From DATKYQ01 sp964640665 (GTDB lineage: Bacteria > Myxococcota > B64-G9): DNA of 64,000 nt. The notes under the pieces are model-generated. The model was not told where the DNA came from and did not search any database. It worked only from the letters and a program-made list of their open reading frames with translations. Positions 7,485 through 15,746 of the stretch are shown here, in pieces. How positions within the stretch are numbered: position 1 is the first letter of the stretch; each line of letters opens with the position of its first letter. The position numbers and the translations under genes are program-made. The stretch is from assembly GCA_964640665.1 (NCBI GenBank), contig CAZXHT010000004.1:62001-126000 (forward strand), in the 5' to 3' direction.

Positions 7485-7498
7485 TCCTGGCCGTGGAC

Positions 7499-7526
7499 TT
7501 GTCATTGGCTGTGGATGCGCTATTAT
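7499..7526 (+). promoter_or_regulatory. Sigma-70-type promoter of clpX
   Basis: TTGTCA (7499-7504), a 16-bp spacer and TATTAT (7521-7526) give a good housekeeping promoter between the hypothetical gene and clpX. The start would be near 7533, leaving a short leader with AAAGG before the GTG start at 7552. Confidence 0.65.
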
Positions 7527-7551
7527 ATGGGTGAAAGGTTAAAGGTGCCTG

Positions 7552-8799
7552 GTGCCCAGAGATGAATTCACACCGCCCGTGGCTTGCTCCTTCTGCGGGA
7601 AGCCCCAGGGCGAGGCTCACAAGCTGATTGCCGGGCCGGCCGTTTACATCTGCGATCAGTGCGTGCGCCTGTGCAATGAGATCATCTCGGAGGAGTGCGA
7701 GCAAGAGACCGAGGGCGAGATCTCCGCCGACATCCCCACGCCCGAGGAGATCAAACATTTCCTCGACTCCTACGTCATCGGACAAGACCTGGCCAAGAAA
7801 ATCATCTCGGTCGCCGTCTACAACCACTACAAACGGCTGAACAACAAGGAAGAGAAGAATACGGTCGAGCTCAGCAAGTCGAACGTCATGCTGCTCGGTC
7901 CCACCGGCTGCGGCAAGACGTTGCTGGCGCAGAGCCTGGCGCGTTTTCTCAAGGTTCCCTTCACCATCGTCGATGCCACCTCGCTGACCGAGGCCGGTTA
8001 CGTGGGCGAAGACGTCGAGAACATTGTCCAGGCGCTTCTGGCCGCGGCTGACAACGACGTCGTCAAGGCCTCGCGGGGCATCATCTACATCGACGAGATC
8101 GACAAGCTTGCCCGGCGCAGCGGCAATACACCCTCGACCAGCCGGGACGTGTCCGGCGAGGGCGTCCAGCAGGCGCTTCTGAAGATCATCGAGGGCACGC
8201 TGGCCAACGTGTCGCCCCGGGGATCTCGCCGGCACTACCAACAGGAGTTTTTGCAGGTGGATACCTCGGACATCCTGTTCATCTGCGGCGGCACTTTCCA
8301 TGGCGTTGAGAACATCATCCGGCGCCGGGTGGGCGAGAAAGCGCTCGGCTTCGGGGCCAAGGTCGAGCGGCAGCTCGAGCACTCCATCGGCGAACTGCTG
8401 GTCCAGATCGAACCACAAGACTTTTTGGAGTTCGGGTTGATCCCCGAGTTCGTCGGCAGGCTCCCGGTGGTGGCTCCGATGAGCGAGTTGACCAAGCAGG
8501 ATCTGATCCGGGCGCTGACCGAGCCGCGCAACGCGCTGGTCAAGCAGTACACCAAGATGTTCAGTCTCGAGGGTCTCAAGCTCACCTTCGAGGACGACGC
8601 GATCGAGGCCGTGGCGGACGAAGCCCTCAGGCGGCACGGCGGGGCCAGGTCCCTGCGCACCATTCTCGAAGAATGCATGCTGGATATAATGTACGAGGTG
8701 CCTTATCTGAACGGCATCGACGAGTGCATCATCACCAAGCAGGTTGTCGAGCGCAGCGGCAAGCCCGAACTGCGTTTCCTGGAAAAAAAGTCGGCCTGA
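7552..8799 (+). CDS. clpX: ATP-dependent Clp protease ATP-binding subunit ClpX
   Basis: AAA+ unfoldase that delivers substrates to the ClpP peptidase. The N-terminal zinc-binding domain has C12-x2-C15 and C34-x2-C37. Then come the Walker A motif GPTGCGKT (about residues 116-123), pore loop GYVGED, Walker B IIYIDEIDK (about 178-186), the RDVSGEGVQQALLKIIEGT segment, an RRH loop (SRRHYQQEFL) and an LGF tripeptide (ALGFGAKVE) where ClpP-binding ClpX has IGF/LGF. The length of 415 is normal. It uses a GTG start behind AAAGG. The usual tig-clpP-clpX order is absent: a hypothetical lies upstream and a convergent lipoprotein downstream, so clpP must be elsewhere. Confidence 0.97.
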   Translation: MPRDEFTPPVACSFCGKPQGEAHKLIAGPAVYICDQCVRLCNEIISEECEQETEGEISADIPTPEEIKHFLDSYVIGQDLAKKIISVAVYNHYKRLNNKEEKNTVELSKSNVMLLGPTGCGKTLLAQSLARFLKVPFTIVDATSLTEAGYVGEDVENIVQALLAAADNDVVKASRGIIYIDEIDKLARRSGNTPSTSRDVSGEGVQQALLKIIEGTLANVSPRGSRRHYQQEFLQVDTSDILFICGGTFHGVENIIRRRVGEKALGFGAKVERQLEHSIGELLVQIEPQDFLEFGLIPEFVGRLPVVAPMSELTKQDLIRALTEPRNALVKQYTKMFSLEGLKLTFEDDAIEAVADEALRRHGGARSLRTILEECMLDIMYEVPYLNGIDECIITKQVVERSGKPELRFLEKKSA

Positions 8800-8810
8800 C
8801 GCCGTTTGTA

Positions 8811-10238
8811 CTATGGCGTGTAGGCTCCGATGACGGTCACCACCACGGTGCCCTCGTCGGGATCGTTGGTGTTGAAAGTCAGGCTGCACTCGTCGCCGGC
8901 GGTCTGGCCTGCCTCCTTGAACTCGATTTGAACCGTCTCGAAGGGGCCTGCGGGGATCGAGCCCGGGCCGACCGTGACCGGCCAGATCGGTTCGCTGACG
9001 ATTCCGAACGTTCCGTCGGGATTCGAGAAAAGCATACCGGTAACGCTCAGGTCCTCGTCGCCGACGTTGTATATCTTGATATCGGCCGTTTGCTGGTGTG
9101 CTTCGTGGGCGATGCTGATGGTCAGGTTGTCGGGGCGGATGTCAATGTCGGGTGAGGGTGTGCGCCCGTGGAGTTGTACGAAGACCGAGCTCTGCAGCGG
9201 ATCGTCGTGGCGGATCATCAGCACGCCGTCATCGTCTCCCATGTCGTCGGCGATGTAGGTGACTCGTACCTCAACCTCGTCGAGCGGAGCGATGGGGTCG
9301 GTTATAGTTAGAGGATCGAAGACGAACTTCTGACTGCCGGTGTCCGTCAGGCGCAACTCGGTGATAGTCAACGGATCGTTGCCCGTGCTCTTGATGCTGA
9401 AGGGCAGGGTGGGATTGGCGCCCTGGCTGACGGTGCCGAAGTTCAGGGCCGTGGTGCTGACCTCGATCCGCGGCGCGTGGCTCGAGCCGAGCAGGGGCAC
9501 GTCCATGATTTCCTGGCTGGCTGCATCGCTTTCTATTCTCAGGCTTCCCTCGTCCGAGTCGTCCACGAGTTGCGGAGTATAGGACAGGTGGATCTTGGTG
9601 TCGTCGCCCGGGTTGAGGGTCAGCGGAGTGTCGGCGGCGTCCTGTATCTCGAAGTCGCCGTCTCCGTCGTCGGTGAGCGTGATGGCGGAGATGGTCACCG
9701 GGTCGGGGTCGCTGCCGGTGTGCTCGACCGAAAGCGTGGCCGGCTCGGTGGACATCACACGCACCGAGCCGAAATCGACCGGCACCGGTTTGACAAGCAG
9801 GATGGGTTCGACCGCCGTGCCCTTGCATAGCAAGTCGTACTCCGGCGCGTCCTTGTCGGTGCTGGTGATATGCACCGTTCCCCGGTCGTGGGCCGGATAG
9901 TCCTGCGGATGGTAGCGCACGGTGAAGATCACCCGGTTACCGGGCGGGATGGCTTGCGGCGGGTCGATTTCCTCGGGCACGCTCAGCGAGAAGTCGGCCT
10001 CGTTCTCGGTCAGCTCGAGATCGTGCAAAAAGACCGTGGCCGTGCCGCGGTTTTCGAGCGTGACGTCGATGGTCTTGACCGTACTGACGGGAACCTCTCC
10101 GAAGACGACTGGATCGGGTATGGCCTGCAACTCTGCCAGGTTGGCGCCGATGCGATCATCGGCGCATTCGCAGGCGCCGAGGGCCAGGTGGCCAAGGAAA
10201 ATCACCGCAGCCAGGAACTTTATTCTTTTTTTGGGCAT
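8811..10238 (-). CDS. Lipoprotein with repeated ASH/choice-of-anchor-D Ig-like domains
   Basis: An exported lipoprotein of 475 residues. The start at 10238 is chosen for its GGAGG site and the signal peptide MPKKRIKFLAAVIFLGHLALGAC with lipobox LGAC. After the anchor come about four beta-sandwich repeats of ~100 residues, each with a phrase such as VVFGEVPVSTVKTIDVTLENRG or LNFGTVSQGANPTLPFSIKSTGNDPLTI. This is the ASPM-SPD2-Hydin (choice-of-anchor D) pattern common in myxobacterial surface proteins. A role as an extended surface stalk or adhesion scaffold is inferred; no enzymatic motif is visible. It is convergent with clpX and divergent from the flavoprotein gene. Confidence 0.8.
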   Translation of the reverse strand: MPKKRIKFLAAVIFLGHLALGACECADDRIGANLAELQAIPDPVVFGEVPVSTVKTIDVTLENRGTATVFLHDLELTENEADFSLSVPEEIDPPQAIPPGNRVIFTVRYHPQDYPAHDRGTVHITSTDKDAPEYDLLCKGTAVEPILLVKPVPVDFGSVRVMSTEPATLSVEHTGSDPDPVTISAITLTDDGDGDFEIQDAADTPLTLNPGDDTKIHLSYTPQLVDDSDEGSLRIESDAASQEIMDVPLLGSSHAPRIEVSTTALNFGTVSQGANPTLPFSIKSTGNDPLTITELRLTDTGSQKFVFDPLTITDPIAPLDEVEVRVTYIADDMGDDDGVLMIRHDDPLQSSVFVQLHGRTPSPDIDIRPDNLTISIAHEAHQQTADIKIYNVGDEDLSVTGMLFSNPDGTFGIVSEPIWPVTVGPGSIPAGPFETVQIEFKEAGQTAGDECSLTFNTNDPDEGTVVVTVIGAYTP

Positions 10239-10427
10239 GGATCCGACCTCCTCCCACCTTTTGCAGATTCTAGCGCCAGACTGTGTGCGGCACAAGACTC
10301 AAGTATTTTATTGACGTTTGACCGGCTGTGAGCCATCATGCCGCTCGATCGAGCCGCGGTGATGTCAGGCTCCGACCGGTTTGCCGGGCGGAGGCATCCC
10401 CGCCGCGGTGGACAGGAGCCTTGTGGG

Positions 10428-11327
10428 ATGCCCGGCCTGACTGCTTCATTCGAGATACCCCGGAAAACAGTGGACATGCTCATAGTCGGCTTGGGGCCGG
10501 CCGGTGTGGCCTGCGCGCTACAGGCAGCCCGTGACGGGCTGGACATATTGGCCATATCGGACGAGCCGGTCGGCGGCCTGGTCAGGGCCGCGCGCCGGCT
10601 CGATAACCTGCCGGGCGAGCCCGGCATTTCGGGTGCTGCGCTGGCCGAGAAGCTCACGGCACAGCTTTCGATGAGCGCGCTCCCGGTCGTCGTCTCCCAC
10701 CTGACCGCGTTACGGCGCGATGGCGACTTCGTTGCAGAACTGGCCGACGGGCGCAGCTTGAGGGCACGCAGCGTGGTGCTGGCTACGGGCACGCGGCCAG
10801 GTGAGTGGGACAAAGGGCACGGGTTGCATCGCGATGCGCGAACGTTGCCGGCCGATTTATGCGACCGTAATGTCGTCGTGATCGGGGGCGGGGAGGCCGC
10901 GTTGGACACCGCCCTGACCTGCCGCGATCGGGGCGCCCGGGTGGCCGTGCTGGTGCGCGGAGCGAAACCGCGCTCGGCTGAACGACTCGTCGAAGAGGCG
11001 TCAGGCGCAGGAGTCGAGATACACAGCAACACACTGGCGCAAGAGATTACAGGTCACCCCGGAGCATACTTGCTTGACTGTAGCGCGGGACAGACGTTCG
11101 AGGCGCACGAGATAGTCGTCTGCATCGGACGTATTCCCCGTGACGAACTTGCGTGCGGGTTGCTCCCGAACGGGCTGCAGCAGGGAGCGATCCGCACGGC
11201 TTGCCCCGGGTTGCTGCTGGCGGGAGACCTGGTGCGCGGTCGTGAGCGTTACGTGGCGACGGCAATGGGTGACGGGCAGAGGGCGGCCCTGGAGGCTTAT
11301 CGTTTTTGCAAGGAGGAAGAGAGATGA
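10428..11327 (+). CDS. Thioredoxin-reductase-like FAD/NAD(P)H flavoprotein lacking the redox CxxC
   Basis: A 299-residue two-dinucleotide-binding-domain flavoprotein. The FAD motif is DMLIVGLGPAGVACALQAAR near the N terminus, then PVGGLVRAARRLDNLPG as in thioredoxin reductases, the NAD(P) motif VVVIGGGEAALDTALTCRDRGARV mid-protein, and a C-terminal PGLLLAGDLVRGRERYVATAMGDGQRAA that closes the FAD site. The CxxC pair normally just before the second motif is missing (LHRDARTLPADLCDRN), so it cannot be an ordinary thioredoxin reductase. The ATG at 10428 has AGGAG 9 nt upstream; the frame is open from 10338. Its stop overlaps the radical SAM start (ATGA), so the two are translationally coupled and it may supply electrons to that enzyme (inference). 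Confidence 0.8.
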   Translation: MPGLTASFEIPRKTVDMLIVGLGPAGVACALQAARDGLDILAISDEPVGGLVRAARRLDNLPGEPGISGAALAEKLTAQLSMSALPVVVSHLTALRRDGDFVAELADGRSLRARSVVLATGTRPGEWDKGHGLHRDARTLPADLCDRNVVVIGGGEAALDTALTCRDRGARVAVLVRGAKPRSAERLVEEASGAGVEIHSNTLAQEITGHPGAYLLDCSAGQTFEAHEIVVCIGRIPRDELACGLLPNGLQQGAIRTACPGLLLAGDLVRGRERYVATAMGDGQRAALEAYRFCKEEER

Positions 11328-12295
11328 GAACAGAGACGAGTGACATGCAGGTGATGAGAGTCTACGGCGATCCCGAGGTGGCCGAGGTGGCCGTATCGAG
11401 ATTCCGCTCGGACGAGCGTTTCGAGGTCGAGACGGTGGACGGTTTGACGCCGCCGCTTGCAAGGCGTCAGAAGTGGATCATCAACGTCTCGACGCAGTTC
11501 GGCTGCCCGGTCGGGTGTCCATTCTGCGACGCGGCCCTGAATTACTTCGGCAACCCGACGGTCGAGGAGTTGCTTTCACAGGTGCGCTGGGCGCTCGATA
11601 GGCACCCGCAATACGCCGCAAACTGTCAGAAACTCAAGGTGCATTTCGCCCGCATGGGCGAGCCTTCGCTGAACGACGCGGTTCTTACGGCCATCGGGCG
11701 TCTTCCCGAAATGATACAGACAAAGGGTCTGTGGGCCTGCGTGGCCAGTATCGCGCCGCGCGGCCGCGATGAATGGTTCGAGCGCCTGCTCGAGATCAAG
11801 GAGCAGCGTTTCCACGGGCATTTTCAGCTTCAGTTCTCCGTGCAGTCGACTGACGAAGCACAGCGTGAGCGGTTGATTCCCATGGCGCACTGGAAGCTCG
11901 AACAGCTTGCAGTCTTCGGCGAGAAGTTCTTCCACGAAGGAGATCGCAAGGTCATTCTGAACTTCGCCCTGGCCAGGGACGTGTCCTTCGACGCTGGCGT
12001 CATCGAGCGCCTGTACGACCCGCGGCGCTTCGCCGTCAAGCTGACGCCGGTAAACCCCACCGCCGCGGGAAAACAGAACGGTTTCTCTACCGTCCTGCGT
12101 TCCGAGCAGGAGAGCCTGCTGGACGTCTCCCGAGAACGGCTACTGGCGGGTGGCTACGACGTGGTCATCTCGGTAGGAGACGAGCGCGAGGACAGCATCG
12201 GCTCAAACTGTGGCCAAGCGGTGCGCGTGGAGCGGGGGATGCGAATGCACAAGCCGAAAGGCCCGACTTTCAGGCACCGAATACCCTGGTTGTGA
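11324..12295 (+). CDS. RlmN/Cfr-like radical SAM enzyme, short form
   Basis: A radical SAM protein of 323 residues. The [4Fe-4S] motif C61-x3-C65-x2-C68 (FGCPVGCPFCDA) and the MGEPSLN segment match the RlmN/Cfr family, which methylates adenine C2 or C8 in rRNA or tRNA. A C-terminal cysteine in SNCGQ (C296) sits where RlmN/Cfr carry the methyl-carrier Cys before GQ. The N-terminal domain is much shorter than in RlmN: only ~60 residues precede the cluster motif versus over 100. The target may therefore differ. A GGAGGAAG site precedes the ATG, which overlaps the flavoprotein stop. The 3' end overlaps the convergent ATPase gene by 26 bp. Confidence 0.8.
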   Translation: MRTETSDMQVMRVYGDPEVAEVAVSRFRSDERFEVETVDGLTPPLARRQKWIINVSTQFGCPVGCPFCDAALNYFGNPTVEELLSQVRWALDRHPQYAANCQKLKVHFARMGEPSLNDAVLTAIGRLPEMIQTKGLWACVASIAPRGRDEWFERLLEIKEQRFHGHFQLQFSVQSTDEAQRERLIPMAHWKLEQLAVFGEKFFHEGDRKVILNFALARDVSFDAGVIERLYDPRRFAVKLTPVNPTAAGKQNGFSTVLRSEQESLLDVSRERLLAGGYDVVISVGDEREDSIGSNCGQAVRVERGMRMHKPKGPTFRHRIPWL

Positions 12296-15200
12296 TTTCA
12301 CGCAGCAAATCTTCCGAGAGCAGGCCTGCCGCAAGTCGTTCGCTCATGGATGACACCACCTGAGCGACGGAGTCACGCGGAGACAGCCGTGGGCGATTGT
12401 CGATGTAACCATGTTCGATGAGATACTCCTCGAGACGATCGGTGTATTCCTGATTGAAACGCTTGAATGGTTCGTCCCGCAGGCTGGCGATCAGAGTTCG
12501 GGCGTCGTTGCCGAGCTTGCGTGCGCGCTTCACCACCCGATTTTCGAAGGTCGCTGAGATTATACCTGCTTCGCAGATGACCTCGGCCGATAGCGGTTTG
12601 CCGCGTCCCGTGGCCCAGACTGTTGCAACTTGCTCATGGAACTCCGCCTTGGCCAGGACCCTGGAAATATTCTCTCGCGTCAGGAATTTCTTCTCTATGT
12701 CCGCGGATTTCATCAGTCTGCGAAGTTGTCCCCACTCGCGGATGCCGATGCGCAGCAGATCGTACAGCGACTCGGGATTTTCGAGCAGGTGACATAGATG
12801 CAGTCTGCCCACGGGTTCGACTGGATCGAAAGCGGGAGCGGCAAGCAGTATGGCGTAGTCGGTCATACTCATCCCGTTCGGCGAAGGCACTGGAGGAAGC
12901 GCTGCGCTGAGCGGAGCCGCCAGGGCGCGCCTCTGCACGGCGAGTTCATCGAGATTGAAAGTCTTCGTCTCGCCCAGTCCCTCGGCGGAGGCAATATGCG
13001 ACCAGGCCAGCGCGTCGCCCGGGCGCGATGTCAGGTAGAACACCTGCCGCCCCTCCTTTGTAGAAAGCCTGAGCATGCTGGTCGCGGTGGCGCGAAACCT
13101 CTCTGGATCGCTCTCGATTAGTGCCTCGTCCAGCACAAGTGGCAGACGCGCACCCTTTTCCTCGCGCTGAGCGAAGGCCACCCGGATCGCCAGCAGTAGC
13201 TGCGTTTTTTCCCCGCGCGACAAGGCGTCTATGCCCTTACCCACGCGCTTGGTCTCGTCGAACGCCCTGAACTGGCTCGAGTCCTCGTCGAATCCAAGGC
13301 TGAGACGACCCAGGGTGAAAAGCGAAAAGAGCTTGTCCGCCCGATCGAGAATCTCCGGACGACTCTCACGAATGTAGGTTGCCTTGGCTCGATCGAGAAG
13401 GAACCTGCCCGCCACGGCGAAGATCTCACATTCTCCGGCTTCCCTGAGCGACTCGAGCGCCTGCCGGTAGCTTTCGAGTGCCAGTTCCATAACCTGCTCC
13501 CGGCCCGCGGAGTCGATCTCGTCTTCGAGGCTCTGGATCTCTTTCAAACGCTCGTCATACTGGTTCGCTTCGTTCTCAAACTTCTGCCGCAGGGAATCGA
13601 GTTCCGGTGCAAGCAGCTCGATCCATCCCGGATCTCCGCCGAATCGCCCTGCAAGCGCTTTCCGTTCCGTGCGCGCGTCATGAAGCGCCTGACGGATCTC
13701 GCGGAACTCGTCGATCTTCCCGTAGCGTGACAATAGTTCGCGCTCATTGCCGAACTCCACGCAGGCATCCCGGTACAGTTCCACGAGGCGCTCTTGCATC
13801 TCGGTGATGATGTGCTCCTGCCTGTCGGCATGTTTCTGTGCTTCAACGATGGCGTTGCCGGCAAGGTGGTATTCCTGGGCCCGCCGGGCAAGATCCTCGC
13901 CGTCGGCCTTGGCCCGGGAGGTGTCGCTGGATTCTGCGTATCCGTAGCTCTTCAAAAAAGAGCCAAGCGGTCCGAGGATCTTTGCGATCTGAGTTTTTCT
14001 TTCGTCGAGAGCGCCCTTTCCCGCGGACAAGTCGGCGCGCGCCTTCCTGTACGCGCGTAGCCCTTCCACAAGCAAGACCATTGCCGCCGGAGAGTGCTCC
14101 TCGCCGGTGCCCAGGCGCATTCCCAACCCTTGCCAGCGGCGCTCGCAGTCTTTCACTTCTTCATTGACTCGCCCAAGCCTGGATTCGTTGTCCGCAAGCA
14201 TCTCCTGCTTGAGCCGTGACTGCTCGGCGCTTGCCGCCAGACGCTCTTTTTCCTGCTCCAGTCTTTTGAGCGTGTCCTGCACGAGCACGGTGTCGAAGCG
14301 CCGCAAACCGACGCAGGCGAGTCGGCGGCACTCATCCTCTATTTGCGTGCGGCGCCTGTCGTCAGGGAGATCGCCGGGGCGTGCCGCAAACCAGCCGAAA
14401 AAGACGAGGGCCAGCGGTACGAGCAGCAGCAAGAAAAGAGGTGATCTGACGGCCAAGACAATCACGGTCAGGGAAGTGGCTGCGGCGCCCAGCGGAACGA
14501 GCCATTGCTGCAATCCCTTTGGGGCGGTCCTGACGCCGGCCGGCAGGCGCAGCCATTCGCGCAGCAATCGCGTGGCTTCTCCGAGGTCGTTTTCCTTGCC
14601 GGCGGACGCACGTAGTTTTTCGATCTGGGACTGCAAGAGCCCTCGTTCGGTGGCGAGCCTGTCGAACTCGGCCTTCTTCCGGCTGCTTTCCCTGTGCAGG
14701 CTGTCGATGCGATCGAGATCGGCCGGGTTAAATTCGGCTAAACGCTGTGGATCACCGAGTTCCGTGAGTTTATTCTCTGCCGCCGCGAGCCGTTCGCGGT
14801 CTGCGGCGAGATCGGCCTCGAGCTGGCGTATTATTCCTTCTTGTGCCCGCGCCAGCCTGACCCGGTCACGGTGCTCCTCGATGGTTTTCTCATCCGGCGG
14901 CTCGCAGTCACCGAATTCGCAGGCTTCGCGTCGTTCCTGTTCGGTGTGTAGACGCTGCCTGGCTTCATCGAGTTGCTGGCGCACGGCCGCGATGTCGTTC
15001 TTGATGCGTTCGAGTGTTTTGCTTTCGGTCCCGTTGAGTTTTTCCATGGCGGGATCGAATGAGGCGAGGGAGTCTTCGTAAGCTGCGATCACACGGTCTT
15101 TTTCACGGAGCTCGATTGCGATCTGCAGCTGTTCCAGTGATTGCGCGGCTTTTTTGGCGTCCGCGCAGCGGCGCTGCAGATGCGGCAGGTCGTCCTTGGC

Positions 15201-15746
15201 CCGCTGAAGTTGTTTCTGCTCGCGCTTCAACTCGTGCAGTTCGCGGCGCGCCTCTCCCGCCCGCCTGGCCTCGTCCCTGCCGCGGGAGCGCTTGTGCCTG
15301 AAAGGATCCTTGTCGAGAACAGCGGCGAAGTCGATTCCGCCGGCCAACTCCCTTGACACCCGCCCGGCGAGCTCGCGATCCGTACCTCCCGGAAGAAAGA
15401 GGTTGTCGACGGTGATCGTGTAACAGTCCGCCAGCACCTTGTCGACAGGCATGACTGGGTAGTCACAGTCGACCCCGTCAAGCTGAGCCCGCCTTTCGCG
15501 GCCGTCTATTTCCAGCGTAAGGATTCCGCGCGGCGATTCCCATTCGCTTGTCAGGTGTGCCTGTTTGTCTTCGATGCTTTCCGGCCAGAGCAGGCCGCGG
15601 ACGGCCAGGGCGGTGGTCGTCTTGCCCGAGCCGTTGCCGCCCACTATTAAATTGCATCCCGCCGCCAGGCCGTCGTAGGCGGGACGCCGTTTGTCGTCGT
15701 GCTCGAAGCCCGGCATGCGCAGAATTGTGAGCCGGCGGATTTTCAC
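12270..15746 (-). CDS. YhaN/SbcC-like (Rad50-type) ATPase with internal membrane segments
   Basis: A large SMC-like ATPase of 1158 residues, probably acting with the adjacent nuclease in DNA end processing. Walker A is GGNGSGKT at 36-43. Coiled-coil arms flank a centre holding two hydrophobic spans (about 412-452: VPLGAAATSLTVIVLAV and LFLLLLVPLALVFFGWF), as in YhaN-type proteins. The ABC signature ALSRGEKTQLLL is near 837 and Walker B LPLVLDEALIESD near 870. No CxxC zinc hook is seen. After the ATPase core there is an extra ~200-residue helical C-terminal domain (from about 960) that I do not recognise. It starts with GTG overlapping the upstream stop (GTGA), so it is coupled to the phosphoesterase gene. 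Confidence 0.82.
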   Translation of the reverse strand: MKIRRLTILRMPGFEHDDKRRPAYDGLAAGCNLIVGGNGSGKTTTALAVRGLLWPESIEDKQAHLTSEWESPRGILTLEIDGRERRAQLDGVDCDYPVMPVDKVLADCYTITVDNLFLPGGTDRELAGRVSRELAGGIDFAAVLDKDPFRHKRSRGRDEARRAGEARRELHELKREQKQLQRAKDDLPHLQRRCADAKKAAQSLEQLQIAIELREKDRVIAAYEDSLASFDPAMEKLNGTESKTLERIKNDIAAVRQQLDEARQRLHTEQERREACEFGDCEPPDEKTIEEHRDRVRLARAQEGIIRQLEADLAADRERLAAAENKLTELGDPQRLAEFNPADLDRIDSLHRESSRKKAEFDRLATERGLLQSQIEKLRASAGKENDLGEATRLLREWLRLPAGVRTAPKGLQQWLVPLGAAATSLTVIVLAVRSPLFLLLLVPLALVFFGWFAARPGDLPDDRRRTQIEDECRRLACVGLRRFDTVLVQDTLKRLEQEKERLAASAEQSRLKQEMLADNESRLGRVNEEVKDCERRWQGLGMRLGTGEEHSPAAMVLLVEGLRAYRKARADLSAGKGALDERKTQIAKILGPLGSFLKSYGYAESSDTSRAKADGEDLARRAQEYHLAGNAIVEAQKHADRQEHIITEMQERLVELYRDACVEFGNERELLSRYGKIDEFREIRQALHDARTERKALAGRFGGDPGWIELLAPELDSLRQKFENEANQYDERLKEIQSLEDEIDSAGREQVMELALESYRQALESLREAGECEIFAVAGRFLLDRAKATYIRESRPEILDRADKLFSLFTLGRLSLGFDEDSSQFRAFDETKRVGKGIDALSRGEKTQLLLAIRVAFAQREEKGARLPLVLDEALIESDPERFRATATSMLRLSTKEGRQVFYLTSRPGDALAWSHIASAEGLGETKTFNLDELAVQRRALAAPLSAALPPVPSPNGMSMTDYAILLAAPAFDPVEPVGRLHLCHLLENPESLYDLLRIGIREWGQLRRLMKSADIEKKFLTRENISRVLAKAEFHEQVATVWATGRGKPLSAEVICEAGIISATFENRVVKRARKLGNDARTLIASLRDEPFKRFNQEYTDRLEEYLIEHGYIDNRPRLSPRDSVAQVVSSMSERLAAGLLSEDLLREITTRVFGA

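Noticed and set aside
7399..8889. 496-codon antisense frame covering clpX
   Set aside because: It is a mirror of the clpX codons with no domain of its own; clpX is certain.
10262..10278. TGGCGC-N-TCTGC on the minus strand upstream of the ASH lipoprotein gene
   Set aside because: GG-to-GC spacing is 13 rather than 12 and the -24 box is degenerate.
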